64,000 bases of DNA from positions 1,798,001-1,862,000 of the forward strand of contig JAHQRK010000007.1 of the NCBI GenBank assembly GCA_019828595.1, in the 5' to 3' direction. Positions 1 through 11,771 of this stretch are shown piece by piece. The stretch's first letter is position 1. The number at the start of each line of letters is the position of its first letter. This DNA is from Aphanomyces cochlioides. Its lineage: Eukaryota > Oomycota > Saprolegniomycetes > Saprolegniales > Verrucalvaceae. The notes under the pieces were generated by a model. It was not told where the DNA came from and did not search any database. It saw only the letters and a list, made by a program, of their open reading frames with translations. The position numbers and the translations under genes are program-made.

Positions 1-300
1 CCCGGGAGAGTTCGCAATTGACAGATCAAAGTCCCACGTCGATAAGATTGTCACGTTCGCTGGTAACACTATTCCGTCCATACTGGAGACAAGTCAACGC
101 GACAATTCCAGAGGTCGTGGGATCGCCACCATGGAAAGGAGGAAACATTTCGCAACTGTGGCGATTGATTCCATGAGTATTTCAGCTGCATTTCCCAGGG
201 GTGCTCCATAGAGTCACCCACGCCGCGCCCAACATATGCAGCAAGCTCTACGTACATCGTTGGATCATGAAATGTTTTGATTATCAGCGTTGTGAATTGT
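1..300. other. Left-edge stretch without a clear gene
   Basis: A few short open frames exist on both strands, but none shows a recognisable motif or a convincing start. It could hold the 3' end of a gene that begins outside the window, or the 3' UTR of the minus-strand sirtuin whose stop codon is at 301-303. I cannot decide between these. Confidence 0.3.
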
Positions 301-1724
301 TCAGCTCGTCTTATTGCGTTTTGGTTTCTTCGATGGTCGATCTATTTGTTCTGCACGTTGCGATCGACGGAGTGCTTGATCGAGCAACTGAAGCGTCGCC
401 AGTCCAGTCCCTTGGATGTGAATCCTTGAATCGTTTGGTTCGTTTGCGTCGTCGACCTCGGGATTGATTCGAATCAGCGTGGCTTGCTTGTTTCCGAATG
501 CAAAAACCTCGTCGACAAGCTCTTCCATGGCTTTCCGAACTGTTTTCACCTAGTGAGATCATGATGCACAACGTGGAGAGAGAGCTTGTACACGTATTCC
601 ACAACCGATTTCCAGCACGACCATTCGCTTGGATGGATCATGCTGTAGCACCTAATGGCGAGTCATGGAGGGAAATTCTTGTGCGTCGCTTTACTTGTAA
701 AGCCGCTGTCTTCCAAGCGCGATATCGATTCTATTTGAAGCTAACATGCATGCAAGGATCACAAGATATGTACCCGGTCAACTTCGTTTGGAACCCATCG
801 CTTGTCCCTGAACATCAAGACGTTTGGTCGTCCTGGGGCTTTGCATCGTGGACACTTCAGATGTCTACATCGACATGACCGAATTCTTCACAAAAAGTCT
901 ACTTGGGTGGCTTTTCATATTCAGCACGCATCGTACTCTTGTCCACATCGAATCGAAACGTGGAAGGTACCGCCCATATCTTTGAGCTACATGGGGCCGA
1001 CGTTTCGTTCTTGCCAGCGCATTGCCACGTCTACGAGAACTTTGTCTGTGCGTAAGCTGTCGAGTTGAACAAACCATGATGTTGCCGTGAATTTCGTAAA
1101 GCTCGTTCGGCGCAAACTCACGACGACAATGTGCATCAACCTACGGTGATAAAAGCTGACCAACATGAACGCAGTGTATCACGACGAACGTTGGATGTGA
1201 AGGCAAAGAATGGATCCGTGGTGACCAACTTCGAATCGACCAAACTCTGCAGAACAGGATCCACAGCAAGTCTTTCCTTCCACTGCTTGAGGATTTCATA
1301 TCCTTCGTGTGGTGCTGCGTCGTTATACATGTTGAAGGAGTCGCCCCAAAACCCGAGAAACAAGCTCCAATCTTCATGGACCTAAAACAGTGTCAATGCA
1401 TTTGCTCAATTGAGGCTGACCCAGTATGGATCACACAAATCTTGATAGTCGAGCCCCAAGTCGATGTATGCATCTACAGTCGCTACATCTCTGCTCGATA
1501 CATCAATCACAAGATCGACCACGAGTCTTACTTGTAAACTGGCAAACCAGAATCGGCTGCAATGTCATGATTACGCCGAGTTCATGCACGGTAACCTACC
1601 TGAGAAGCCAGCACCTAGTGCAACCACAAGGATATCCGCTGAGAGGATCTTTTCTACCCAAAAATCTGTCGAACTTGGGATCAACAACATGCCGTCTACC
1701 TACAGCGGCGTGGATCATGTCCAT
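301..1724 (-). CDS. Sirtuin-like (SIR2 family) protein, copy A
   Basis: Divergent SIR2-type NAD-dependent deacylase, about 330 residues, encoded by roughly ten short exons. The first exon starts at ATG 1724 and encodes MDMIHAAV. The next exons give GAGFS then ADSGLPVY (the NAD-binding GAG loop), FTSNV (the sirtuin TQNxD region), a zinc module with WQC...C and CPRCKAPGRPNVLMF, and GCGIR then LIRINP for the second Rossmann half. Exon order and intron positions match copies B and C, which supports the model. Copy A alone ends in a Lys/Arg-rich tail (SKKPKRNKTS), possibly a nuclear localisation signal. It lies head to head with copy B across about 206 bp. SIR2 membership is fairly sure. Activity is not shown, because the usual PDFR and GTSLxVxP elements are altered. 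Confidence 0.75.
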
Positions 1725-1737
1725 GGTGCTGTCTTTC

Positions 1738-1916
1738 AGATATCCGGATAAAATCTATCTCAGTCGGATGTTTTCTTTAGTGGAACATTCTTCCGGATAA
1801 TTATCCAGATATCCGAAGTATTCAAGAACATTTGCGGAACGTTATTCCGGATAACTCGTATGAACATCTTTAAGTGCGTCTCCTCGCACTTTCGAGGAAG
1901 ATTCGTCCGGATAATA
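1738..1916. promoter_or_regulatory. Cluster of CCGGATAA-type motifs in a divergent promoter
   Basis: The spacer between sirtuin copies A and B carries several close matches to the palindrome TTATCCGGATAA: about 1739-1752, 1791-1815 (two abutting sites), 1842-1855 and 1905-1915. Some are partial palindromes. The same motif recurs before other genes in this window, so a transcription-factor site is the simplest reading. This is an inference from position and repetition. Confidence 0.55.
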
Positions 1917-1930
1917 TCAAATTTGACCAA

Positions 1931-3384
1931 ATGGCGACGACGACAAAGGCGGCAGCAGGTTCGTGCCATTCACTTGAGGTCAAGACTCAAGCCACTGCGC
2001 AGATGCAATCCTTTCAGCCGACTTTCTCTTGATAGCTGTTGGCGCTGGCTTTTCAGGTACACTCTGAGCCGCATTCGATGCGATGTGCTCAACATCTTGT
2101 AGCGGACTCTGGACTGCCAGTCTACAAGTATACCTGTGCATAAATGCAACCTGGTCAATCATCCTGCTCTTGTAGTGACATTGCCAAGGTCGATGCGTAT
2201 AAAGCGCTTGATGTTGAGTACCATGACCTCTGTCAGCCGTATCTGGTGATCAATTGACTGAATCGAATGCCTCATGCAACTTTGATTAGGTTCACGTGAA
2301 TCCACCCATCTTTTATGGCTTTTGGGGCGATTGCTTCAATATGTATCGAGACACAGCAGGCCATCTTGGCTACGAAATTCTCCAAGCATGGAAGGAGCGT
2401 CTCTGTGCGAAAGGCGATGTGTTAAGTCCATTGATGGACGAGTTGAAACAGGTGCAGTTCACCGACCTCCATGGAGCAACGACCGATCCGTTCTTCGTCT
2501 ACACGTCCAATGTGCGACGCCAACACCACTCCAAATGATCTCACGACTTGTGAAATTAGGTTGATGCCCACTTCCTGCGCTACTTTGGCACTCACGAAGT
2601 GTACGAAATCCACGGCAACACTGAGGTTCTGCATCATCTTTCTTGGCTTCTGTACTGACGTAGCGCGCTGTGGAGTAGACGTGGCAGTGTGCAGGTCAAG
2701 GTGAGGGCACAGAGCCTTGCGAAGGCACATGGAATATCCCGGCGGACTTTCGCTTTCCAGTCAACAAGACGACAATGCTTTACGATGAGATATCGCCACC
2801 GCCACCGTACAGCAATGCGTCAACGACCTCTTGATTCAAGGATCTTGCGTAGGTTTCTTCGTTGCCCAAAGTGTAATGCACCAGGACGTCCCAATGTGCT
2901 CATGTTTGGCGACCAGCAATGGCTGCTGAATCGCGAAGACGAAGTTCGTTCTTTGGTATCATATACAGCTCACGAACGATTTCCATAGCGACGGTATGTC
3001 GTATGGGAAGCTTCCGTTGAAGAAGTAAGTCTCACGTCAAAGTCATGATGAATCACCTCGTAGGCACTGCGTCGAGATCCTTCGAAGCGCCTTGTCATCC
3101 TCGAAATTGGCTGTGGCTTGCGGGTTGGCCAGCTAGACGATGTAAATGCTTACAGCTTGCTATCTTAGGTCCCGAGTGTGCGCATGGAGTGCCAAATGGT
3201 GCTGGCCGACATCCAAGCCAAGACTGAACCGAACAAACAAGTGCAGTTGATCCGAATCAACCCCATCGACGACGACGACAATCGCGGGGGCGATGCCTTG
3301 CTCAAGATCAATTCCACGGGCTTGGCAGCTCTCCAAGAAATCGCTAGTCATATGGCCACCACCACCGCTTCCTCTGACAATTAG
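1931..3384 (+). CDS. Sirtuin-like (SIR2 family) protein, copy B
   Basis: Second sirtuin paralogue, spliced from about ten exons. Start ATG 1931 (MATTTKAAA) is followed by an intron and then GAGFS / ADSGLPVY, DIAKVDAYKALDVEYHDLC, the conserved FYGFWGDCFNMYRD block, YTSNV / DAHF, YEIHGNTE (HG probably holds the catalytic His), a zinc module WQCAGQ...C and RCPKCNAPGRPNVLMF, VILEIGCGLR / VPSVR and LIRINP. It ends SSDN at 3384. All introns are 35-60 nt with GT-AG borders, and no frameshift is needed, so it looks intact. It is transcribed away from copy A and towards copy C, which starts about 110 bp downstream. The substrate is unknown. Confidence 0.78.
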
Positions 3385-3497
3385 TTCGCTGCATAGACTT
3401 GTAATTCGTGTCACTTTGATTGTCGTGTCGATATTGTCGGTTCGTCCACAATGTCGAACTTAGCCGGGAGCATGATGACCATTTTCCATTGAGAAAG

Positions 3498-4970
3498 ATG
3501 GTCGACCCGGCAGTCATCCGAGCCGCTGCAGGTATTCCACGCTTGATATAGAGCGGCTGTGTCATGTAGAATCGTAGAGAAGATCGCGAGAGCCGACTAC
3601 CTCCTCGTGGCAACTGGCGCGGGCTTCTCAGGTACGTGGAAAGCCACCTTCACCGCTGAGGTCCATCGATTCATAGCCGACTCTGGGCTTCCTGTGTACA
3701 TGTACGCAAACAATAACATTCATCTCGACAATTGGATTGCATGGCCGTGTAGGGATATCGCCACGGTTGATGCGTACAAGAAAATGGGCGTCGAATACCA
3801 CGACCTGTGCGATCCTTGCTGGGTTAGTTCCTGATCCCAAATGGACTTGCTGAACCTTGTCATTTGCCACGTAGATCCAAGATGACTTGGCCGTCTTTTA
3901 TGGCTTTTGGGGCGATTGCTTCAATATGTATCGAGATGTGACGCCCCATGCTGGCTATGAAATTCTCCAGCGATGGAAAGCTCGCCTGTGCGACAAAGAC
4001 TCAACGACGCTCGCTGCCATTATGGAAAGCGCCGACATGGGAACCGCTACAACTGAGTCTTTCTTCTCCTATACGTCTAACGTATGATGGGATCTCTCAA
4101 TCAACTAGCCATGAACATTCTGTCTAGGTGGACGCACACTTTTCCCACTTCTTTCGACCCAACGAGATCTACGAAATCCACGGCAACACTGAGGTACGTC
4201 AGTTCGTCAAAGATGCCAACATTTTCCATAGCATTGGCAATGTTCCAGTGGATCATGCGCCAAGATCTGGCAACTTCCATCGGACTTTCGTTTCCCCATC
4301 AACAAGGAAACCATGCTGGCCGAGGGCACCGATTCCATCGAGTGCGAGCTTAGCGTTCTCCTGAATCCCCCGCTTATGACATGTTGGTAGATTTCTCCAG
4401 TGCGAAGAATGCGGTGCTCCTGCTCGCCCCAATATCCTCATGTTTCAAGACAGCACATGGCTTGAAAACCACGAAGACGACGTAGGCTCCTCCTTCCGCT
4501 GATTGAGCATTCTCCACTTTGGTTATTTCTAGGAGAGATACCGTGAATGGCTCTCGGCTGTGCTTCATGTACGTCAAACTATTGCTGCTTTCTTTTCTGA
4601 TGCCGCCACTGCATAGTCTCTCAATCGTGATGAAGACAAGCGTCTCGTGGTTTTAGAAATCGGCTGCGGCACTCGCGTAAGCTCGCTGCGTCCATTCCAG
4701 GTCGATATCCATCATGCCATCGAATTGTAGGTGCCTTCCGTGCGCATTCAGAGCGAGCATGTGCTCCGCATGGCGTTGAGGAAGACCATGCACACGTTTA
4801 GCTCGTTGGGAGAGTACCAAGTGCACTTGATCCGAGTGAATCCAGTCATGGAAGAAGACGTGTACCAGTGGAGGACTGGAAAATATGCGCCGCCGATTCT
4901 TAAAATCGAAGACTTTGGCTTGGCGACGTTGAAAGCGATCGACGACGAGCTTGACGCCATGGATGCATAA
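3498..4970 (+). CDS. Sirtuin-like (SIR2 family) protein, copy C
   Basis: Third paralogue. ATG 3498 gives MVDPAVIRAAA, then a 38-nt intron and IVEKIARADYLLVATGAGFS. Later exons encode ADSGLPVY, DIATVDAYKKMGVEYHDLC, FYGFWGDCFNMYRD, YTSNV / VDAHFSHFF, YEIHGNTE, WQCSSGSC, CEECGAPARPNILMF, LEIGCGTR / VPSVRIQ and HLIRVNP, ending DELDAMDA at 4970. The zinc ligands (two Cys pairs) and the catalytic-type HG are present. The block structure is the same as in copies A and B, which indicates local duplication before divergence. Its stop lies only 16 bp from the stop of the convergent TPR gene. It is probably an active or structurally intact sirtuin-like protein of unknown substrate. Confidence 0.78.
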
Positions 4971-4986
4971 TAACCTCAATGGAGAG

Positions 4987-6983
4987 TTAATCAAACATGG
5001 CCACGACTCTGTCGACTTCTTGACGGCGGAGTAACTCGGGTTTGTGGTTCATGCGGCTATTGATATCTTTGTACTTGGCACAGACGTTGTCTCTCTTTTG
5101 GACGAGGAGATTGATTGTGTCATGGAATCGACTGCCGCCGCGCTTCTTGAGCAATAAAAGCTGCGCAGACAACACATTGGCCATCGTGCGGTAGCTCTCC
5201 AGCATGAGCGAGGTGTCACCAACAGCTTCAGCGGCAGCAACAAAGTGATCGCAGTCGGCCAGGGCTTTTTCATACGCGCCAATCATTTCGTTCAAGCGAA
5301 TCATTGCCCTAAAAACGACACTTGGAATGCGAGAAGGTCAGCTCGACGCTACTTGCAAGCCAATGCTTCAAGACGTCGGTCACCGACTTCGATAGCAAGC
5401 TTTTTCTGCCGGAGGAAGAGCTGGAGAGGCTCTTCGCCGCTGTCAACCGCCTAGGATGTTTCTTCATTAAGAACAAAGAGACAAGCGTACGATTCCTCGC
5501 CGCTGCATCTCAGCGGCGGCAGTTCCCATGCCAAAATATGCCCTCGCTTGCTCTTTCTTGTCGCCCAACGTCGTTGCCATTGTCTATCCCCATCCAGAGG
5601 GTTCAGACGAAAAATGGGACGGCTACAACGCACCAAGTTCGTTCGAAAGTGACTGAGAGCGTGGCTGCAGTCGCCAGAGAGAAGATAGTTGACGCCCAAG
5701 TTACTGTGAGCTCGCACTTGGCTATATTTGTCGTTACTCGCCGTCGCCAATGTCAAGTCGGATTCGTGAAACGCTGCTGATTCGTCATAGCGCGACTCAA
5801 TGACACTAATACAACCCAGACCAGCGGCTGCGGCGCCTTCAATTGCAGGTTTAGCAGCAAACCGAGCTGTCTGAAGCGCCTCAAAGAGACTAGAATGCGC
5901 TTCGAGGGCGTTTTGATGGTAAAATCTGTGCACGCCAAGGCAAGTTTTAGCCTACGCTTGTCATGTCAACAATGCCATTGAGGCGACTACCATGGCCATA
6001 ATTGCAGCATCGCCACATGAGTTGGCTGATTCAATCGCAATGGTCAAATGCTCTTCAGCACCAGCGCTGTGGCCCATCTCGGTGGCGACGGCGCCTAAGT
6101 GATATCGCGCTACAGCTTGGGCTCGTGTTTCACTTGCCATGCTCAAGCAGCGCTCATAGAGCAACGACGCCTTGGAAAAGTCGCGGGCTTGGAATGAATA
6201 CATCGCCAAGTTGTTCACACAACTAAAACATCGTCATGAGGCAACGCCAGCTTCAATGTTGCAAAAACCATTTGATCAGCGCGACGTCTTGGATTTCTTC
6301 GGCGACTTGGAGAGCATTTGTTGCATGTTCAATGGCTTTCGAGGTGTTGTTTAGCGAGTGATTTGAAGATGCCAAGACTGAAGATCGTTAAGATGGTGGA
6401 GCAGCCATAGGAAGCGCGTACTGCTTAAAGCTGATGCCCGATGAGCTCCCTGACGAGCGATAAGTCTAGTCGAGAGTGTTGTCAAGCATTACCTCTGGCG
6501 AGTCGACCACACCCGACGCAAAATGCATCGCTTGGCTATAGTTGTGCATGTGCTGAAAGGCCAGGGCGAGATTGATCTGGACGAGATTCATCGCGCGGGT
6601 GTTGTTTCGCGCAGTAGCGAGCGCCAGTGCCTCGTGGAACCATGCAACTGCTTGATCGAAGCGGCGCATCTTAAAGTACATGCTACCAATGTTGTTGAAA
6701 CACGACTCTTGACTGACAGGCTCTAGTCGTCAACAGATCAACCATGGAAGCGCAGGTGACACGCACCGTTTAGTTCCTTGCGAATGTCAAGTTCCTTTTC
6801 AAACTGTTCGATAGCTAGCTCGTGCTCGTCTCCTAGAATGTACTGCGTGCCGAGCTTATTGTGGGCTCGAGCCACTTGAACGCGAGTTCCTCGCTTCATG
6901 ACTCCATTCAATTGTTCCAGGAGCTGTGCGACCATCGCCTTGTAGTCAAGCACTTTGTCATCGACCGCCAGTTCGGTTTCCAT
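4987..6983 (-). CDS. Tetratricopeptide-repeat protein
   Basis: Multi-exon gene starting at ATG 6983 (METELAVDDKVLDYKAM). The helical repeats are TPR-like: ARAHNKLGTQYILGDEHELA, NNIGSMYFKMRRFDQAVAWF, NNLAMYSFQARDFSKASLLY, YHLGAVATEMGHSAGAEEHL and HSNLGVNYLLSGDCSHALSH. Each is separated from the next by a short intron. The C-terminal exon (to 4987) is helical and charged. Such repeats act as protein-docking scaffolds, and the layout recalls TTC29 or GPSM/LGN-type proteins, but I could not confirm either. The exon between about 6360 and 6480 is not well resolved. The gene has the same orientation as the lipase-like gene upstream (92 bp apart) and converges with sirtuin C. Confidence 0.65.
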
Positions 6984-7075
6984 GCTGCTCTTTCGACACT
7001 TCAGACCGTTTCAGCCACGATCTGCACAATCAATTTCCTCGTTGCGTTACAGTTGAGTGCTTAAGTGTCGACAAG

Positions 7076-8525
7076 TTACACAGCTTCAGTGGAGATAGCA
7101 TTGTGGTCCGCAACTAAAAGCGCAACAAACAAGTCGACAAACTCTTCACACCGCGTATGAGGCGGTTGATGGAGTGCCATCGGCCAGTCGTGCATCTTGA
7201 GCCAGTAACGTTGATTGTAGTTGACGCGGACATGGAGTCGTCGCCACGAGAGGCTTTCCAGTCCTTTCAAGATAGTTTGCGGGATGGCCACACGTTGTCT
7301 ACAGAGTACATCAGTCTCGACAGTCGTATTTTCAGCGCACTGGAGGTCATGCTCGATGCCGTGGCGAGTATAGCATTGCTCTTTATCTTTGAGGATCGCC
7401 ATGTCAACTTTGTCGTAATTCGCAAGAACTTCACAACTGTCTGGAAAGCCAAAGTGACCCACCGACCAGCAATACAAGCTCTCTTCACGCAATACGATGT
7501 GAGGATGGACATGGATAAGACAAGACGATGCATGCGGCACCAAATGATCGCCCTCAACGAGACCGACAAGGGTTCGATGCCGAAATTTGGCCAGAGAACG
7601 CATGAAGATTGAATCTACCACAGCGAATGACTCGATCACTCATTGATGTCTACCTGGACGACTCATTTGCTCCAGCATGGAGTCTGGCTCGCCTACAGCA
7701 CGAGCTTGAATTTGAATCATTTGAATATGATTGACGTCATGGATATACCTTCAAGCAGCAAATCCATTCCAGTTTGACCATAGCGTGACTTGTAGGACAA
7801 AACTCCGTGAACAACGCATTTGACGATTTCCTTAGTCGACTGTCAAGACATTTCTTGGAAGGTAAAGCTCACCTTCCAGACGCTTCCTCCTGGGCGACGA
7901 GAGCCAAGATGCGGCGTGCAGAGAGTCGCAAATGACGTGAGTTCAATGCCCAAAGAGCAAAATGTGTCCTCGATGTAAGGTAGGCAGTACCGTGCCAAGA
8001 GTCCTCCAAAGGAATGACCAACGATGGTCAACCAACGATGAGGACTTGGTGTGACGTCGAATTGCAGCAATTGATCCAGGATTTCAATCGCTAATTCAGT
8101 ACCGCATCTTGCAATGCCTCTTCGAGTCATTGGACCTTGGTTGACTTGGCTTTGAAGAATGAAACAATCGCCAACGAATGCAGTGCGAACTCGAGATGCA
8201 ATCGCATCAAAGTCGCTCGGAGAGCCATTGTTGCCATGCACCAGTATAAAAATATGAGATGGAAGTTCCTTCTTGATGGCGTTGCTCGTCTGGGGCTCAT
8301 CCCGCCGTGCAACTCGTAAACTTTCCAATCGAGCTCTCCACAAATCAACTAAGATCGAGGTGTTGGCGACAAGATCACGGTTCTTTTCAGCTTGTCGCTA
8401 TATAAAGTTGAGCTTGATCAAAACAGCTATATCGCGCGTACCATCTGCACTGCTAAGTGCTCCTCATCGCGCTTTCTCGCCTCGCTATCCATCGCCGAAG
8501 TAGAGGTCTCCTCCAACGTGCTCAT
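7076..8525 (-). CDS. DUF676-family putative serine esterase/lipase
   Basis: The start at 8525 encodes MSTLEETSTSAMDSEARKR, followed by a 44-nt intron and a charged helix. The alpha/beta-hydrolase core has FILVHGNNGSPSDFD, the nucleophile elbow VGHSFGGLLARYC (GxSxG), FATLCTPHLGSR, and a later exon with the DHLVPH stretch that probably carries the catalytic His. These are hallmarks of the DUF676/ROG1/FAM135 lipase-like group. At least four introns of 33-45 nt interrupt it, and translation runs on to STEAV at 7076 without a stop. It is probably cytosolic, since no signal peptide or membrane segment was seen. The lipid substrate cannot be deduced. Confidence 0.7.
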
Positions 8526-8617
8526 GTCATTTGTCAAGGAAATAAATAAAAATTCACGACAAAATTTTAAAAAATCATTTTTATTGAAAATTCGAATGAA
8601 TTATTTATTACAAAATC

Positions 8618-8645
8618 TATCCGGATATGACACTTCAAATCCGGT
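8618..8645. promoter_or_regulatory. CCGGATAA-type motif in a divergent promoter
   Basis: TATCCGGATA at 8618-8627 and a weaker AATCCGGTTA at about 8637-8646 lie in the AT-rich 136-bp spacer between the lipase-like gene (start 8525, minus) and the membrane-protein gene (start 8662, plus). Confidence 0.5.
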
Positions 8646-8661
8646 TAGTGTCAACAAAGCC

Positions 8662-9512
8662 ATGCACAACTTGATGCGGCTTGCTGGTTGGCGCGGCGGC
8701 GTCGCCAAATCGGCCGTGCAAGTGCGTTGCTTCTCTCAGTTTATCGGGTAGAATGGAGTTTTATGTGCGCTATATTGAACTTGGCGCTTTAGGGGCGGTA
8801 GCAGTGATTCGTCGTCGACAGTCACGACAAGAACCAACGAAACGATAGTGTTTCAATCGAATGCCAAGTGGCCATGGTACGTTGGCAAGGGAGCGACTGC
8901 TCAAGTGTACACGGCGGCTGCACTTTGCGCACAGATTGCAATCACAATGCCAGAGACAGCGAGCCAACTTGAGGTAAAATGTATGCGTACGCCTCGATAA
9001 AGTTTTTTAGATGGTAGCGTCTGTCGGTCCCATGGCAAGTGCATCAGGTACAAAATTTTCACGTCTAGCTATGAACTCACCGCGTTGCTCATAGCGGTTC
9101 TCTTCTTTGCGACTAAGTTTTGGTGCGAACACTTTATTTCCAGTGTTGCTGTCTGCCGTACCGTCGGTCAGCGAGGTACTGGCGCTGCTTATCAACGCGT
9201 ACGGGGCTCAAAGCGATGTAGATGAATACTTGAAAGTGACTGTCGAGAGCATTTTTGCTCCAAAGAAGTTCAACGTCGTGCCGAGTGGTGTGTCCACTGA
9301 GGGATATTCGTTGTCACTCTCATCAATGTGCATTCGTAGACATCCGTTTGGTTACCAAGGACGACAAAGGAGTGCTTACTCTCAAGATCCACCGAACGAC
9401 GTACTGGCTCGACACCAGCAAAGCGGAGAAGTTGGAATCCAAGAGCTTGGACATTCTACTCAGCGGCAAGCCATTGCTCGTCCGCAGGGACAAGAACAAA
9501 AAGTCGAAATAG
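8662..9512 (+). CDS. Small two-helix membrane protein, possibly mitochondrial
   Basis: I join exons starting at ATG 8662 (MHNLMRLAGWRGGVAKSAVQ, a basic amphipathic presequence-like start). They continue with FQSNAKWPWYVGKGATAQ and a first hydrophobic helix, then VASVGPMASAS / AVLFFATKFW as a second helix. A 48-nt intron at about 9175-9222 joins VCRTVGQR to DEYLKVTVES, and another joins NVVPS to DIRLVTKDDKGVL. It ends in a basic tail (RRDKNKKSK) at 9512. Two membrane segments followed by a soluble beta-rich tail recall the TMEM223/TMEM70/TMEM186 mitochondrial proteins, but this is only a resemblance. The second exon border near 8790 is uncertain. Its stop is 13 bp from the stop of the convergent GTPase gene. 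Confidence 0.5.
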
Positions 9513-9525
9513 ACGCTCGATTCAT

Positions 9526-11771
9526 CTAGTCACTGTCTTCCTCGTCACTCGAATCATCATTGAGTAAGTTCCACTGGCTTGTGTGACCACTCGAAGTTGA
9601 CACTTTGGAGGGCTTTTCAACCTCTTCGTCTTCTTCTTGCTCGTCGTCCACCTCATGATCCTCCTTGTCTACACTTACGGCTGCAGTGGTATCAATTTGA
9701 TTGAGTTTCTTCACGGCGTCTTGGCCACAATACATAGCATTCTGTGTTCCATCGAGGTATGGTCCTGTGTAGTCGGGTGGATAAAAGAAGAGCGGCAGGA
9801 CACCATCCATGCAATCCCGAATCAACTCGGCGCCTGCTCGATGATGATCAGGTCGGCCACGGCGATCAGTCTTGTAGCCTTTCTTTTCAGCGTACGCTTC
9901 ACACAACGTCCATGCCGACCATTCCTACAGCGCTGTGAGAAGTCAAAACGAGCAAGAAATGCACCAGAGGCTCCATGTAGCCGTCGAATTCCTGCATGCG
10001 CGGCGTAAGGTTCAATATCGTCTCCAAAGACACATGCTCAGCCAAGAATCGGACAGCAGAGTATGGTTCTCGAGTCTACGTTGTAAATATAGGGTTAGTC
10101 AAGTTTGAGCGATTAATTGTACCTGGGAGTATGGAAAGAGACCACAAAGTTCCTGCATATGCTTCGGCACACCCGCAAAGGGGAAAACAAGGCCAGGACA
10201 ATCGCAAATGCAAACGTTTGGAGCAATGTAAATACTCTGGAGACGCTTTGTGTGGCCAGGAGTATGCGAGACACTCACGAGCTTCTTGCCAGCTAAAGCA
10301 TTGAGCACACTCGACTTTCCAACGTTTGGATGGCCGATCAAACCGATAGTAATCGTGGACTTGCGTAGATTTTCAGCTTCCTCAGCTGCAGCAGCTTCAG
10401 CTTCGGCAGATCCTTCCAGGGGAACTACTACGTGTCGTTGTGTCTTGTGGATTTCCTTGTTACAGCGACGGCAAAGGCGCAAGTCACGGAAGGACGTGGC
10501 ACACTCTTGGCACGTCACGATAGGAGGCTCTTCTCCGCAGTAGTCGCACAAGTCTCGCATTTCACGAGCTTCGACCAACGCTTGCTTGGCCTTTTCCTTG
10601 TTGCGTCGACGACTCTTCTTGGATGTATCGACTGCAACCTCTTCTTCGGTGATTTCGTCAGCTTCGGACGGCAACATGCTTTGAATAATGGCACTGGCAG
10701 TATCAGCGTCGACGCCGCAAGCCATGAGGATGCTCTGGGCACCTTGTACTGCGCTGAGATCGCCGATTTTCAGCTTTTCACTCAAGACTTTGCGACGGCC
10801 AGACAAGTCTGTCTGATTCTGAATCGACTTAGACCGACTGGAAAAGAAGAGCAGTGTGGCTTTTGGGAAACGTGAAGATAAGTGTTTTCGCCATGCAAGC
10901 GTCAGCTCCCATGGAATGAGATCAATCTTGTTGAGCACGATGATCAATGGCTTTTGTATCCGCTCAGTGACGTACTCGACGACTGATTGAGGAATATGCA
11001 GCAAAGGATTACGAATGTCAGCCACAATGACAATCTAAGAGAGAATGTGGTGTTTTGCTGCTATTTCGAGCTCTTACGTGTGTGGAACGCTCCAAAACAC
11101 GCCAAAGTTCACGCCACACTTCGAGATTGTGTTCGAAGTGATTGAGCTCTTCAACGTCATATTTATCGTGAATTGTGCCCAGCCATTCGTCAAACATGAT
11201 GCTTTCATTGTCGTGAACTATGGAGAAGCTCATGAGATGACGAAATCGACAAAAACAACTTACGTTTTTCCTTGGATTGCTTGTAGTTCCACGATGGTCG
11301 TTGTGGAAAGTCCAAAAGTGGGTCTCGTACCAGCTCTTTCCAGAGCAAAGGTTTCATGCGCTTGGACGTGTCCAATGGATACTGTCCTTCCATGATGCGC
11401 AATTGAATCTGTTCCTTGGTTTCCTTGACAAAGAACGACGATAGTTCTTTCTCCACCATGTCTTTGCTCTGTCGTCCAAGAGAGACTGTCAGCTTCAAAT
11501 TGGCCGTGCGCAACCCTGTCAAGTTGGACAAGTCAATGGGTTCGTCTGAACCATCGACAAAGTATGGTTCATTCTCGAGCGATTCAAACTGATCCTTTCG
11601 CGCTTGAACGCGCGCTTTCCTTTCTCGGAGTTGCTGCTTCTTTTGTTTGCCACTGAACGATGTTGCTGGACCTTTGGATTTCTCAATGCGCTTGGCCTTC
11701 AGCTCATTGATCTCATCGCGCTTTCGCTGGAGAAGCGTTGCTTCTTGAAGTCGCTTCGCAACCTTGTCCAT
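9526..11771 (-). CDS. GNL1: GNL1-type circularly permuted GTPase with an inserted B-box zinc finger
   Basis: YlqF/YawG-type GTPase with permuted motifs: NKIDLIP (G4) comes before GLIGHPNVGKSSVLNAL (G1) and DCPGLVFP (G3). GNL1-specific features are the N-terminal SFSGKQKKQQLRERKARV, LNHFEHNLEVWRELWRVLER, REPYSAVRFLAEH and LCEAYAEKKGYKTDRRGR. Start ATG 11771 (MDKVAKRLQEATLL) is the first ATG in the long frame. An upstream exon cannot be excluded. Family members work in ribosome biogenesis or nucleolar transport. Between G4 and G1 lies a Cys/His-rich segment (CDYCGEEPPIVTCQEC, CRRCNKEIHKTQRH) typical of a B-box zinc finger. The C-terminal tail is acidic (DDSSDEEDSD). At least three short introns are present. 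Confidence 0.85.

Noticed and set aside
7157..7612. Plus-strand 151-codon open frame
   Set aside because: It is antisense to the lipase-like gene's last exon, which carries family motifs including the His region.
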